A stretch of 64,000 bases of DNA from Burkholderia sp. OK233 (GCF_900230185.1 NZ_OCSR01000001.1:5890001-5954000), one strand, 5' to 3'; counted from the stretch's first letter, positions 26,301 to 35,270 are shown. Notes: a model not told the origin generated them from the sequence alone. Numbers and translations are program-made.

Positions 26301-28851
26301 GCGACCAATCCTTGCCGAGACCTCTCTGGTATTCGATGAATACCTCCACGCCGCGGTCACAGCGATTCAGAAGGTCGTAGAGCGTCACGCGCAAACGTGC
26401 AACCTGCGCGACATCGTGAGCACTCTTCGCCCGTTGAGCCAGCATGGAAAGACGATTTTCCGCATCTACCGTGCCTCCGGTCAGTAACTCGCATTCGGCG
26501 AGCAGATACTCGATGGCGAAGACCAGCTCGTAGTTGTGATTCCAGCTCTCGTCCGTCAGCAATCCGCGTCCGGCGTGGAGGTACTTGAGTGCCGAGGCAT
26601 ATGCGGTCGACATCTTTGCGCGTCTTCCCGCGATGAGATTCAATTGTGCAAGGCGTTCACGCCCCGCAATGGTCGTGATCAGATGAGCGCCACGGTTGAG
26701 TTGATTGACGATCTCGAAGATCCCTTCCTCAAGTTTGTCTGGAGGTGTACCTGAGGCCATCAACATGCCGATACGCAGATGCGTCTCTGCCCTCAGTTCC
26801 TGAGGAATCAACGAGTACGCTGCTTCCTGCACACGGTCGTGGAGAAACCTGTAAGCGACTTCGGATCGGATAATGAGGCCGGTTCGGACTGCCTCCCAAA
26901 GTTGTTCGTGTATCTCTGTGCCCGAGTCCTGATAAACCATGTGTAGCATCGCGAAGTCGGCACTGTTACCGAGGCACGCAAGCTGCTGTAATGCTTTCTG
27001 CGTCTCAATGGGCAAGCGATTCAACTTCGTCACCATCAGGTCAACGACGTTGTCGGTGTAACCCTTGGCGTGAATACGATTCAGGTCCCAATGCCACTGA
27101 CCTTCGGTGTGATCAAAGGTGAGTAATCCCTCTTCGAAGAGAGCATAAATAAATTGAATCGCGAAAAATGGGTTACCGGTGGTTTTCTCTCTGACTAATT
27201 CGGCTAACGCGCCAGGACGCCCCCGCTCGCAATGAAGAGAGTCTACGATTGCCTCTTCCAGGTCGTGACGGGTCAGGGGCGCCAGTACGATGTCATGCAC
27301 TGTCGCGCCGCTCCGGCGTATTGCTTGTAGCTTGCGCATCAGCGGGTGTGTCGGGCCCACTTCGTTATCGCGATACGCACCGATCAACATCAGATGTTTC
27401 ACGTCCGGATGCGTGAGCAGATCTTCCATCAGGTCTAACGTAGCCGGGTCCAGCCATTGCAGATCGTCGAGGAAGAGCGCGAGGGGATGCTCCCGCGTGA
27501 ACACGCTGACAAATTGGCGGAATACCATCTGGAAGCGACTTTGCGCATCCTGCGGTGGAAGTTCGGGGACCGATTGCTGCTCGCCGATGATGAACTTCAA
27601 CTCCGGGACGAGATCCACCATAAGCTGACCGTTCGGACCAAGCGCCTCCCGGATGGCATCGCGCCAACGGCTCAGCTCTTCTTCGTTCTTCGCCAGGATT
27701 GGACGGATGAGGCTCTGGAAGGCCTGCGCGAGGGTCGCATACGGGATGTCGCGCTTGTACTGATCGAATTTGCCTAATGCAAAAAACCCCCGCGGCGGCA
27801 CGAGCGGTTTATGGAGCTCATTGACAACTGAGGACTTGCCCACACCCGAATAGCCGGAAACCAGAACAAGTTCTGGACAGCCCCCCATTACGACCCGATC
27901 GAAGGACGCGAGCAGCGTGTTGATTTCGGATGCCCGTCCGTATAGTTTCTCGGGAATCAGCAGTCGGTCCGGGGTGTCGTGCTCGCCCAGCGGGAAGTCA
28001 TCGATGAGGCCATGAGTTTCCCATTCCTTCAAACCTCGCTGTAGATCCCGCTCCAGGCCCACGGCCGTCTGATATCGCTCTTCGGCGGTTTTGGCGAGCA
28101 ACTTCATGATGATGGACGAAACCGAAAGCGGAACATCTGGCCCCCGCTCTCCAGTAGGCAGTGGCTGTCTTGCAATATGGCAGTGCACCCATTCCATCGC
28201 ATCCGACCCGGTGAAAGGGAGGCTGCCGGTCAGCAATTCGTAAAGCGTCACGCCCAGAGAGTAGAGATCACTGCGAGAGTCGACCGAGCGGTTCACGCGC
28301 CCGGTCTGTTCAGGGGACATGTAGGCCAGTGTTCCTGCAATGATTTCGGGCGGCACGGGTGGCAAGCGCTCGCGGGGAAGCCGCGACGCGATTCCAAAGC
28401 CGGTCAGCCACACGTGACCGGTGTCGTCGACCAGTGCGTTGGCAGGCTTGACGTCTTTATGGATGAGACCTTGCCGGTGCACCTGGCCCAGTGCGGCCGC
28501 CAGACCGATGGCGATGCGCAGGAAGCGCGTCAGATCGAGCGAGTGTGCCCTGTGCTGCGCGATTACCCGATCCAGGGGGGTACCGCCTGGGTCCTTGAGA
28601 ATGAGGACCGCGCGGCCCTGGTAACGGGTCAGCTTGAGCGGCTGGGCGGTCCATGCGGTATCGAGGTCGGCCGCGAGCGACCATTCGTGTTCGAGCCGCC
28701 GGAGGCTCTGGGGTGACGGCCGGTCAGCGGCAACCGCCAGCGCCAGGATCGGCGTCTGTTTGCCGAGTTCCCTCCCGCGGTAGAGGGTGAAGTCCGCCTC
28801 TTCACGAAGCGGCTCTAACATGTACCCGGAATCCTCTGCCATTGAGAACAC
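23347..28851 (-). CDS. Hybrid Ser/Thr kinase-like / AAA ATPase / GAF / PAS / sensor histidine kinase
   Basis: This 1834-aa protein is built in order. First is a Ser/Thr kinase fold (about 20-280; HKDVKPAN at 131-138, LAYMSPEQTGR, SDLYSLGVTLYELLTG). Next come an AAA/NACHT-type ATPase with P-loop GYSGVGKS (333-340) and Walker B LALFLDDLQWLD, a long helical TPR-like region (about 650-1270), GAF (about 1295-1450) and PAS/PAC (about 1460-1590). It ends in a histidine kinase with H-box SLAHEINQP (His about 1622) and ATP lid DTGMGVPP and GTGMGLRISRS. In the Ser/Thr domain the DFG Asp is replaced (TGFGIAS), and I see no clear VAIK lysine, so this part may be a pseudokinase. The histidine kinase part looks complete. 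Likely partners are the response regulators at 32057 and 32622. A strong inverted repeat lies just upstream. Confidence 0.93.
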   Translation of the reverse strand: MFSMAEDSGYMLEPLREEADFTLYRGRELGKQTPILALAVAADRPSPQSLRRLEHEWSLAADLDTAWTAQPLKLTRYQGRAVLILKDPGGTPLDRVIAQHRAHSLDLTRFLRIAIGLAAALGQVHRQGLIHKDVKPANALVDDTGHVWLTGFGIASRLPRERLPPVPPEIIAGTLAYMSPEQTGRVNRSVDSRSDLYSLGVTLYELLTGSLPFTGSDAMEWVHCHIARQPLPTGERGPDVPLSVSSIIMKLLAKTAEERYQTAVGLERDLQRGLKEWETHGLIDDFPLGEHDTPDRLLIPEKLYGRASEINTLLASFDRVVMGGCPELVLVSGYSGVGKSSVVNELHKPLVPPRGFFALGKFDQYKRDIPYATLAQAFQSLIRPILAKNEEELSRWRDAIREALGPNGQLMVDLVPELKFIIGEQQSVPELPPQDAQSRFQMVFRQFVSVFTREHPLALFLDDLQWLDPATLDLMEDLLTHPDVKHLMLIGAYRDNEVGPTHPLMRKLQAIRRSGATVHDIVLAPLTRHDLEEAIVDSLHCERGRPGALAELVREKTTGNPFFAIQFIYALFEEGLLTFDHTEGQWHWDLNRIHAKGYTDNVVDLMVTKLNRLPIETQKALQQLACLGNSADFAMLHMVYQDSGTEIHEQLWEAVRTGLIIRSEVAYRFLHDRVQEAAYSLIPQELRAETHLRIGMLMASGTPPDKLEEGIFEIVNQLNRGAHLITTIAGRERLAQLNLIAGRRAKMSTAYASALKYLHAGRGLLTDESWNHNYELVFAIEYLLAECELLTGGTVDAENRLSMLAQRAKSAHDVAQVARLRVTLYDLLNRCDRGVEVFIEYQRGLGKDWSPHPTYEEVSREYDRIWSSLEARKIEELIDLPLITDPDVLDVLDVFTEIVMPAQFTDENLFALVLCRMVNLSLEHGNSNASCFAYVSFGMIAGPHFGNYEAGFQFGQLGCDLGEKRGLDRHRARTYLRFRHGVMPWRQHVRTGQELVRRALDTATRIGDLTWVAYGHHNRITNLLAAGDRLAEVQREAEMGLEFAEKVRFGRVIYQIATQLALVRTLRGLTTEFGSFDDGHFDELQFERQLSLNPILALVECRYWIRKLQARFFAGHWAAAIQASLNAEPLLWTSRCFFEMAEHHFYGALARAAAIDSATGDSRQEHQEALSRHHRQLAIWAENCPENFENRAALVSAEIARIEGRDLDSMRLYEKAIRSAHANGFVNNEAVANELAARFYAARGFDKTARAYLRDARHCYLNWGADGKVRQLDQLYPHIKDEQPAASSSSTIMAATELLDLATAIKVSQALSSEIVLPMLIEKLLRLAVENAGAERGLLILFRNGARGGEPRIEAEASSGPRGIDVVVRQALITPTDLLQSALHYAIRTHERVLLDDASADIVYSEDDYVRWKRARSVLCLPIVRQAKLIGTLYLENSLAPCVFTSERVALLQLLASQAAISLENAHLYSDLQLQAGLLQRLPVSAWTLKPDGTTDFVNQVWLDYSGQTLDFVRSHPEAWMTAVHPEDREAASRAFWVGVRSGQGFTIETRSLRAQDGSYRWHLQQAVVLRDAEGKVLKFIGTTTDIDEQKRAEDALRQAQADLARINRATTMGELTASLAHEINQPITAAIAYANACLRWLDRDKPHLDEARSAATNIVRDGQRAAQIIGRIRTQFEKGALNQEVFGVSEIIRETVGLLRGEAARYDISVRTELAVNLPQVVGDRVQLQQVVMNLIVNSIEAMKDVDGIREMAIKLRRAENGQVLVSVSDTGMGVPPQFVEQIFDPFFTTKSHGTGMGLRISRSIVESHGGSLWVEGASERGATFQFTLPAAV

Positions 28852-28872
28852 TCGCGTCGTCAGGAAGAAAAG

Positions 28873-28899
28873 CCATTTCTTTCAAAGAGAAAGAAATGG
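28873..28899. promoter_or_regulatory. Inverted repeat upstream of the hybrid kinase gene
   Basis: CCATTTCTTTC and GAAAGAAATGG form perfect 11-bp arms around a 5-nt spacer. The repeat lies 22 nt upstream of the kinase start (minus strand) and about 165 nt upstream of the divergent degraded kinase homologue. It could be an operator for both or an mRNA hairpin in the kinase leader. Confidence 0.5.
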
Positions 28900-29063
28900 G
28901 CTCCCGAAATTCCGCAATCGTGGGCAATGCTATTGTCAGATCAGGGGAAGCGCCCGTGCAGCGAGGGCCGTTCTCCCCATCGCGAGACCTGATGATTGTC
29001 GCACACCGATTTGCCATCGGTGAATGAGGGTCGCCCTCTGGTTTCGGCTGACCTGAAGCAACA

Positions 29064-30854
29064 TTGGCGAATGGCCGTTTCGAGTCGTGGCGCGGCCGCT
29101 CAGACCCCCTCTTCACCGTTGGCGTGAATGTCCCTTCAGAGCAACGCGCGCCCGGGCCCACTATCACGATCGGTACGTCGGTCGAGAACCTCGAGCTCGC
29201 GACCTTGATCAGGGTCTCACAAGCCGTCTCGAGCGAAATCGTCCTTGATAACCTGATCAATACACTGATGCGCACAGCCATCGAGCAGGCCGGCGCCGAG
29301 AGAGGTGTCCTCATCGTGCCGGGCGAAGGTGGACTGCGGCTCGAAGCGCAAGCCGCGGTCAGCGGCGAAACAGTCCGCGTTCATGTGTGCGATCAGCCGC
29401 TGATTAGCGGAACGCTCCCGGAATCGGTGCTCCATTATGTGATGCGGACCCGGGAGAGCGTCATGCTCGATGACGCCGCTGCTCAATCTTCGTTTGCCGC
29501 CGATCCGTACATTCAGCGATGCCGGTCCCGCTCAATACTCTTGCTGCCTCTGTTAGCTCAGGCAAAGCTTACCGGTGCACTTTACCTCGAAAACAGCCCG
29601 GCATCGGGCGTCTTCGGGCCTGCACGCGTCGCAGTAGTGAAGCTGCTCGCCTCACAGGCCGCGATTGCACTGGAGAACGCCCGTTTGTATCAGGATCTCG
29701 CTGAACGTGAGGCCAAAGATCCGGCGACTGGTCGATGCGAACATCGTCGGCATTTGCATGTACGACCTCGAAGGTCGGATTATCCAGGCCAACGACGCGT
29801 TCCTGCACAGTGTGCAATTCGAACGCGAGGATCTTGGCGCGGGACGCATCCACTGGACAAATCTGACGCCCAGGGAAGGGCTCGAGCGGGACAGGCAAGA
29901 ATGGTTTCCGGACTGCTCACCATGGGTACGCTACAGCCTTTTGAGAGAGAATGTTTTCGGAAGGACGATAGCCGCGTGCCTGTATTGATTGGGGCGGCAA
30001 GCTTCGAAGAAAAGAAGCACCAGGGCGTTGCGTTCCTGCTCGACTTAAGTGATCGCAAGCGTGCGGAAGCGGTGGCACGAGAGAGCGAGCAGCGTTACCG
30101 CGAGGTGCAGATGGAACTTGCGCATGCGAACCGGGCCTCCACCATGGGCCAGTTATTGGCATCGATTGTCCACGAAGTAAAGCAGCCCATCACCGCAACG
30201 ATTGCCTACGCCAATGCGGCCTTGCGCTGGCTGGCGGCCAGCCCGCCCAATCTCCGCGAAGCGCGTCAGGCGCTCAATTGGATTGTCGCGGATAGCGAGC
30301 GCGCCAATAACATCGTCGACCGAATGCGCGCGTTCTTTAAAAAGGAACCGCAGCGAAAAGACGGCCTCGACATCAACGAAACGATTCTCGAATTGATCGC
30401 CGCGTTCATGCGAAACGAAGCCAGAAAGTACGGTGTCGAGCTCGCCGTCCAACTGGTGAATGGATTGCCGCAGATCCAGGGCGATCGGGTACAACTGCAG
30501 CAGGTGATGCTCAATCTGATGCTCAATCTGATGGTCAACGCCCTTGAAGCGATGAGCGCGACGAACCTCGGCGAGCGAACGCTTTTGATCCGAACCGCCA
30601 GGACCGACGCCAACGAACTCTGCGTTACCGTGCAGGATTCTGGACCAGGCCTTGACGCCGTTCATCTGGAAGGCGTCTTTGAGGCATTTTTTACGACCGA
30701 ATCTGACGGCCTGGGGACGGGACTGCCGATCTGCCGCGCGATCGTGGAAAGTCACTGAGGGCGCTTATGGGTGACGTCCAACTCCCCCCGGGGCACCACT
30801 TTTCAGTTCACGTTGCCTGCGCAAGGCAACGGATCGCACTCCCGCAACGCGTAG
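29064..30854 (+). pseudogene. Truncated GAF-PAS-histidine kinase, homologous to the C-terminal half of the adjacent hybrid kinase
   Basis: The product starts in the linker before a GAF domain (VENLELATLIRVSQAVSSEI and AIEQAGAERGVLIV), which matches the neighbour's DLATAIKVSQALSSEI and AVENAGAERGLLIL. It has GAF, PAS, H-box SIVHEVKQP and an ATPase domain (SGPGLDAV). Two frameshifts near 29716 (an extra A) and 29895 put about 60 residues of the PAS core out of frame; another frame there reads VDANIVGICMYDLEGRIIQA. A TGA at 30756-30758 replaces the first Gly after VESH; the frame continues to 30854 with GRLWVTSNSPRGTTFQFTLP. The kinase-like and AAA parts are absent. It is best read as a decaying partial homologue, possibly from a duplication. 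Confidence 0.85.
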
Positions 30855-30882
30855 GTGAAACGCGCTATACGCTGACGCAGCG

Positions 30883-31857
30883 TCAAGACATCGTTTCGAG
30901 GTCTTCATCACGGTTCTTTGGTAGCGAAATCCTGAATGCCTCATGGGCAACAGGCCGGGCCGGCGCTCTGAAAAACTCGGCGCAGAAATCGACGAACGTC
31001 CTGAGCCTCACCGGGAGCAATTCCCGGTGCGAATAGAAGAGACATATTTCAACGTTGCTGTCCGAGGTCGTGCACTCCGGCAGGATGTGCACGAGATGTC
31101 CCATGTCGATATCTTCGCGAACCATGGTTTCAGGTAACGTGGCAATGCCGGTCCCGGTTAGCGCCGCCGCCCGCAGCAGCACTTCGTTACCGTCCATCGA
31201 CGACATGGGAGACACGCTCACTGTGCGGCCACCCTCATGTAGTTCGATGAAATCCGCGCTCTTCTTCCTCGGCTCGGGGTCAACGAGCAGAAAGTGATCG
31301 GCGAGCTGCGACGCGGTGTCCGGCATACCGTACTGCTCCAGATAAGCGGGTGAGGCGACAAGAATGCGCGGCGACCTGCACAGCGTCCTGCGAATCACGG
31401 CGGATTGCTCTACAAGATGAGGTGGAAGAATCGCTATATCGAACCGGCCGTCATACAGATTCGTGACGCAATCCTGAACCGAAACAACGAGACTCACATT
31501 GGGTGCAATGGCGCGATAGCGCCGCACCAGGCTGGAGAACGTTTCGCTCATCAGCATGGGGTGCACGACAAGCCGCAGCCTGCCGCCGTTGACTTCGTGC
31601 TCATGCGAAATGCGACGGTTCGCTTCATCGAGTTCTTCAAGCAAACGGCAGCAACTCAGATAGTAGGGCTGTGCGGCGTCAGTCAAGGAGACGGACCTGG
31701 TTGTCCTGAGCAAGACCCTCGTCTGGATGCATCCCTCGAGCTTGGCGATCGCTTTCGATATTGACCCGGTGGTCACATTCAAGGAATCGGCGGCCTTGCT
31801 AAAACTTTGATACCGCGCGGCAGCAACGAATGCACGCAACATGTAAAGCTGATCCAT
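30883..31857 (-). CDS. LysR family transcriptional regulator (paralogue A)
   Basis: This 324-aa LysR protein starts MDQLYMLRAFVAAARYQSFS, has the helix-turn-helix NVTTGSISKAIAKLEGCIQT, and a substrate-binding effector domain. I chose ATG 31857 because GAGGTG lies upstream and the family starts at MDQLYML; ATG 31881 adds non-conserved residues. It closely resembles the LysR proteins at 40367-41401 and 41442-42409, so three related copies lie within 12 kb. It converges with the degraded kinase homologue, 28 nt from the end of its frame. Its target is unknown. Confidence 0.92.
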   Translation of the reverse strand: MDQLYMLRAFVAAARYQSFSKAADSLNVTTGSISKAIAKLEGCIQTRVLLRTTRSVSLTDAAQPYYLSCCRLLEELDEANRRISHEHEVNGGRLRLVVHPMLMSETFSSLVRRYRAIAPNVSLVVSVQDCVTNLYDGRFDIAILPPHLVEQSAVIRRTLCRSPRILVASPAYLEQYGMPDTASQLADHFLLVDPEPRKKSADFIELHEGGRTVSVSPMSSMDGNEVLLRAAALTGTGIATLPETMVREDIDMGHLVHILPECTTSDSNVEICLFYSHRELLPVRLRTFVDFCAEFFRAPARPVAHEAFRISLPKNRDEDLETMS

Positions 31858-32056
31858 CTTGCACCTCGCAGGCAAAGACACGAAGAGAGTGGATTGAAGG
31901 GTAAGCGCGAACGCCGCGCGATTCTATCGTCCGATGTGGTGTGATGCGTTGTGCAGGCGCATGTTCGTCTAATACGTTCGGATGCTTTGAACAAGCGGCA
32001 GCGCGGCGGCCTTTCTTCGGCCACTGCTCGGCGTGGGCGACGGAGCGGCCGTCAGG

Positions 32057-32434
32057 TTACTTCTGCAGTATTTTGCCAATCAGGGCGAGCAGTCCCGCGT
32101 CGTCCACTGGCTTTGAGAAGAAACCGGCGACTCCGCCGGCTTGGGCCCGCTCCTGAAGTTCCTGCGTCGCGTAGGCGGTAATGAAAATAACAGGAATCGG
32201 CCGCTTCCATAGGTTGATCGACTCGAGCAGCCCGAAACCGTCCACGCCCGGCATGTGGATATCCGCGACGACAAGCTTCAGTTGCGACCGGCGCGTGTCA
32301 CCTAGCAGATGGCTGGCGGACGAATAGGCAATGACCTTCCAGGTCGCCGAACGAAGCGAACTGGATATCGCCATCCGGACGGATTCGTCATCGTCTACCA
32401 CCCCAATAACTGCCGCAGAGCGTTGTAATTTCAT
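32057..32434 (-). CDS. Stand-alone receiver domain response regulator
   Basis: This 125-aa CheY-like protein consists of a receiver only. It has the acidic pocket VVDDDES (about 12-18), the phospho-acceptor Asp58 (VVADIHMPGVDGFGLLESI), and conserved Thr and Lys (FITAY, FFSKPVDD). With no output domain, it would act by protein-protein contact or in a phosphorelay. Its position beside a FixJ-type regulator and near the hybrid kinase suggests one signalling unit; this is inference from context. Confidence 0.92.
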   Translation of the reverse strand: MKLQRSAAVIGVVDDDESVRMAISSSLRSATWKVIAYSSASHLLGDTRRSQLKLVVADIHMPGVDGFGLLESINLWKRPIPVIFITAYATQELQERAQAGGVAGFFSKPVDDAGLLALIGKILQK

Positions 32435-32621
32435 CGCGAGTCCGCAGGGCGTCGAAAGGATTCGGAAAGGTGAATCCTATAGGCAAATTACAAGCCCGCA
32501 GACAACGTGACAATAAGACCTTCGAATGATTTTAGTGACAGTTCGTATTAGCCCGGGGCCGTTCCCGGCGCTTCAGATGGGGTCGCAGCGAAGCGAAATG
32601 CGCAAACTTCTACCTGGCGCC

Positions 32622-33269
32622 TTACTGGACCGGCGGTACCTGTTGCAACTTTTTGACGACATCGGCCACTGAGTCCGCATTCAGCTTGTGCATGGCTTGC
32701 GCCCGATGGATCTTGACCGTCACCTCGCTCAGACGCAGGCGGTCGGCGATCTGCTTGTTCAACAGCCCATCGGCGACCAGCCTGATGACTTCCCGCTCGC
32801 GCGCGGTTAGTGAATCATAAGTTTGCCGGATGCCGGCAACAATCCTGTACTGGCGCCTTAATTCGCTATCCCTTTTCAGGGCAGCGGCGATCGTATCGAT
32901 CAGATCCTGATCCTTGAACGGCTTTGTCATGAAATCGAAAGCACCGGCCTTCATTGCCTTGACGGACATTTCGATATCACCGTGCCCGGTCAGAAAGATG
33001 ATCGGAAATCGAACACCTTCTTTAAACGGCTCCTGCTGCAAGGTCAGGCCGCTCGCGCCCCGGAGGCGAACATCAAGAATGAGACAACTCGGCACGTCGG
33101 GCATCTCCGCGGCCAGAAATTCGTCGGCCGACTCGAATGCCCGCACGTGAATTCCAACCGACATGAGCAGAGTGGTTAGCGAGCCTCGAATAGATTCATC
33201 GTCGTCGACCACATAAACGATCGAGTCCCGCAATGATTCACTTCCCGCCCCAACGCTGTCGTGTTTCAT
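32622..33269 (-). CDS. FixJ/NodW-type response regulator
   Basis: This 215-aa two-domain protein has a receiver with acidic pocket VVDDDES, phospho-acceptor Asp66 (SCLILDVRLRGASGL) and switch residues (FLTGHGDIEMSVKAMKAGA, FMTKPF). A LuxR-type helix-turn-helix follows (LTAREREVIRLVADGLLNKQ, then RLRLSEVTVKIHRAQAMHKL). FixJ-family regulators are usually paired with PAS-type histidine kinases that lack their own receiver. The hybrid kinase at 23347-28851 fits that description and is the nearest intact candidate. The 187-nt gap to the receiver-only gene leaves co-transcription open. Confidence 0.93.
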   Translation of the reverse strand: MKHDSVGAGSESLRDSIVYVVDDDESIRGSLTTLLMSVGIHVRAFESADEFLAAEMPDVPSCLILDVRLRGASGLTLQQEPFKEGVRFPIIFLTGHGDIEMSVKAMKAGAFDFMTKPFKDQDLIDTIAAALKRDSELRRQYRIVAGIRQTYDSLTAREREVIRLVADGLLNKQIADRLRLSEVTVKIHRAQAMHKLNADSVADVVKKLQQVPPVQ

Positions 33270-33472
33270 CGCCCGATCTTCGAAAAGTTCGTTACGTTAA
33301 CCTCACGCGGATACTTTTCGTATAGTAAGCAATGTTCGGACTTATCGCTACATATTGCACGCAGTCTTTCCTGTTTTCATGACGCTTCAAGGTCACCTTT
33401 ACGGGGCAGCGCAACCAGCGCTACAGCAGAGACACCGTTTCTCCTGATGAATCGAACTCACGCGCCGTAGAT

Positions 33473-33601
33473 TTACAGCAGGCACACACGACTCAGATCC
33501 ACCGTCCGACGGTATATGTTCTTGTTGAGCCACGGGACGAAGGTGTATTCGTCGTAGGCGTTACTGCCCACAAAAATCCAGTTGTGCAGTACGTGGGGCA
33601 T
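33473..33601 (-). CDS. Small hypothetical protein
   Basis: A 42-aa frame (MPHVLHNWIFVGSNAYDEYT and following) starts at ATG 33601 with a strong GAGGAGGTGG ribosome-binding site. I do not recognise it. It lies 53 nt downstream of the membrane protein gene at 33655-34113 on the same strand. It could be a genuine small protein or the end of a decayed gene. Confidence 0.35.
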   Translation of the reverse strand: MPHVLHNWIFVGSNAYDEYTFVPWLNKNIYRRTVDLSRVCLL

Positions 33602-33654
33602 ATCCACCTCCTCAAATGGGCGCGTCATGTGCCGCTGGATTTCTACTGCGGACG

Positions 33655-34113
33655 CTATTGTCGGCGCGACTGCTTTGCTCGCGACGATACGACGCCGAAT
33701 GCCAACACGCACGCGGCCTTGGTGAAGCATTCGACTGTCGAGATCATGGCGATCGCGAAGGATTGCTTGAATTCCATCGGTAGTCCGGGTGCGATAGCCA
33801 ACACGCTCGCACCGCAGATAAAGGCAAACGTTTCGCGAGCGAAGCGTGCTTTGGCAACGGCGGCGAGGCCTGTGCCGACCACCACGAGCTTCGACAGGAG
33901 CAAGGCAAGCACCCCTGCGTAGGCGTCGGATACACCAAGCTCTAGTGGCGCTTCAATCAACGACCACCCACAGACGGCAAGTACGAGTGTTTTGAGCACG
34001 CGCTCGGAGAGCGCATTCACTGTGTGGGCGTCGGTCTGAAGCAAGTGCGGTTCTGATGAGAGTGCGACGTCGTGCAGACTGGTCACCGGATCTGCCATTT
34101 CTCTTGCATTCAC
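33655..34113 (-). CDS. Hypothetical inner-membrane protein
   Basis: This protein of about 152 aa has a polar N-terminus and three or four hydrophobic segments (VLKTLVLAVCGWSLIEAPLE, AGVLALLLSKLVVVGTGLAA, FAFICGASVLAIAPGLPM). No family motif is recognised. A GTG start at 34113 is favoured by GGAGGG upstream; an ATG lies at 34098. It is followed by the small frame at 33473-33601. Function unknown. Confidence 0.5.
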   Translation of the reverse strand: MNAREMADPVTSLHDVALSSEPHLLQTDAHTVNALSERVLKTLVLAVCGWSLIEAPLELGVSDAYAGVLALLLSKLVVVGTGLAAVAKARFARETFAFICGASVLAIAPGLPMEFKQSFAIAMISTVECFTKAACVLAFGVVSSRAKQSRRQ

Positions 34114-34559
34114 GACTCGCCCTCCTGGTCGGCTGCGCGCGAGACAGCCGCTCGCGATGACACCAAGATAAACGGTCCCGCGGTTGAAAACCATTGTACG
34201 AATGGGTGGCACTCCCTCTGAAAAAGCGTGTGGAACTCATACGACCGTATATCGCATCGGATCGAAGGTCGGTCTCGGGGACGCCGACGAGGCGGACCGC
34301 TCTCGTCATGCAGCCGGGACCCATCCGGACGCGCAATATCCGCTATACCTTCGTATGGGTCTTCCACCCGAAGAGCGCTTTCCGGCATCCCATGTGCGTA
34401 TGGTCTGGCGAGGCTATTCGAAGTAGGGTTCTTCACGTCTGCTCAAACTCTTTCGGTGAAGGCGGTGGGCGGCAACCGACTCAACCAAGGACATCGATTT
34501 TGAGAGTGCCACCCGGCGATGCCCCCTCGGGCATTCGTCTCAATGAACGGAGACTTACA
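34114..34559. other. Intergenic region upstream of the DJ-1/PfpI gene
   Basis: No gene is recognised. GTATATCGCAT at 34247-34257 matches the left part of the palindromic motif at 39458-39475 and 44256-44272, but the right half is degenerate (CGGA). GGAGAC upstream of 34560 serves as ribosome-binding site. Confidence 0.35.
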
Positions 34560-35237
34560 ATGAAGATTTTGATGGTTTTGACTTCGCACAACGTGCTTGG
34601 CAACACCGGCAAGCCGACCGGCTTCTGGCTCGAAGAGTTCACCGCTCCCTACTATGTCTTCACGGATACCGGTGCAGAGGTCACCGTGGCGTCGGTCAAG
34701 GGCGGCCAGCCACCAATCGATCCGAAAAGCGACGAGCCGGCCAACCAGACCGACTCGATGGAACGCTTTAAAAAGGACCCTGCAGCCCAGAAGGTTCTCG
34801 CCAATACAATCAAGCTATCCGAAATAACATCGGCCGGGTTTGATACGGTTTTCTACCCCGGTGGCCACGGCCCGTTGTGGGATCTGGTGGACGACAAGAA
34901 ATCGATCGCCCTGATCGAAGAGTTCTACAACTCAGGCAAACCAGTCGCTGCCGTCTGTCATGCCCCCGCTGTCTTTAACAAGGTCACCTTTCAGGGGCAG
35001 CCGATCGTCAAGGGAAAGCGCGTCACGGGGTTTGCCAATAGTGAAGAGGAAGCCGTACAACTCACCAAGGTTGTGCCGTTCCTCGTAGAGGACGAACTGA
35101 AGCGTCTAGGTGGCCTCTATGAAAAAGGCCCCGACTGGGCGGTATATACGGTTGTCGACGGCAAACTGATCACCGGTCAGAACCCGGCCTCATCGGGCCC
35201 GACTGCCAGGGAACTGGTCAAGCTCCTGCAGCGGTAG
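34560..35237 (+). CDS. DJ-1/PfpI family protein (Hsp31/glyoxalase III-like)
   Basis: This 225-aa protein has the type 1 glutamine amidotransferase-like fold of the DJ-1 superfamily. The nucleophile elbow is PVAAVCHAPAVF (Cys133), and an acidic residue near Glu25 (GFWLEEFTAPYY) likely forms the Glu-Cys pair. The motif DTVFYPGGHGPLWDL is typical of the subgroup that includes Hsp31-like chaperone/glyoxalase III enzymes, which handle methylglyoxal without cofactor. The start at ATG 34560 is preceded by GGAGAC. A 9-bp GC-rich hairpin follows the stop. It heads a run of plus-strand redox genes (LLM oxidoreductase, DsbA-like). Assignment to glyoxalase activity is inference. Confidence 0.9.
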   Translation: MKILMVLTSHNVLGNTGKPTGFWLEEFTAPYYVFTDTGAEVTVASVKGGQPPIDPKSDEPANQTDSMERFKKDPAAQKVLANTIKLSEITSAGFDTVFYPGGHGPLWDLVDDKKSIALIEEFYNSGKPVAAVCHAPAVFNKVTFQGQPIVKGKRVTGFANSEEEAVQLTKVVPFLVEDELKRLGGLYEKGPDWAVYTVVDGKLITGQNPASSGPTARELVKLLQR

Positions 35238-35246
35238 TGTCATTCT

Positions 35247-35270
35247 GGCGCGGGCTCGACGGCCCGCGCC
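35247..35270 (+). terminator. GC-rich stem-loop after the DJ-1/PfpI gene
   Basis: GGCGCGGGC and GCCCGCGCC form a perfect 9-bp stem around TCGACG, nine nt after the stop. No T run follows, so termination would be weak or Rho-assisted. Confidence 0.5.

Noticed and set aside
29064..30758. The 564-codon open frame as an intact histidine kinase.
   Set aside because: The PAS core is out of frame between two indels, and the ATP domain stops before its last strand; the homologue next to it shows what is missing.
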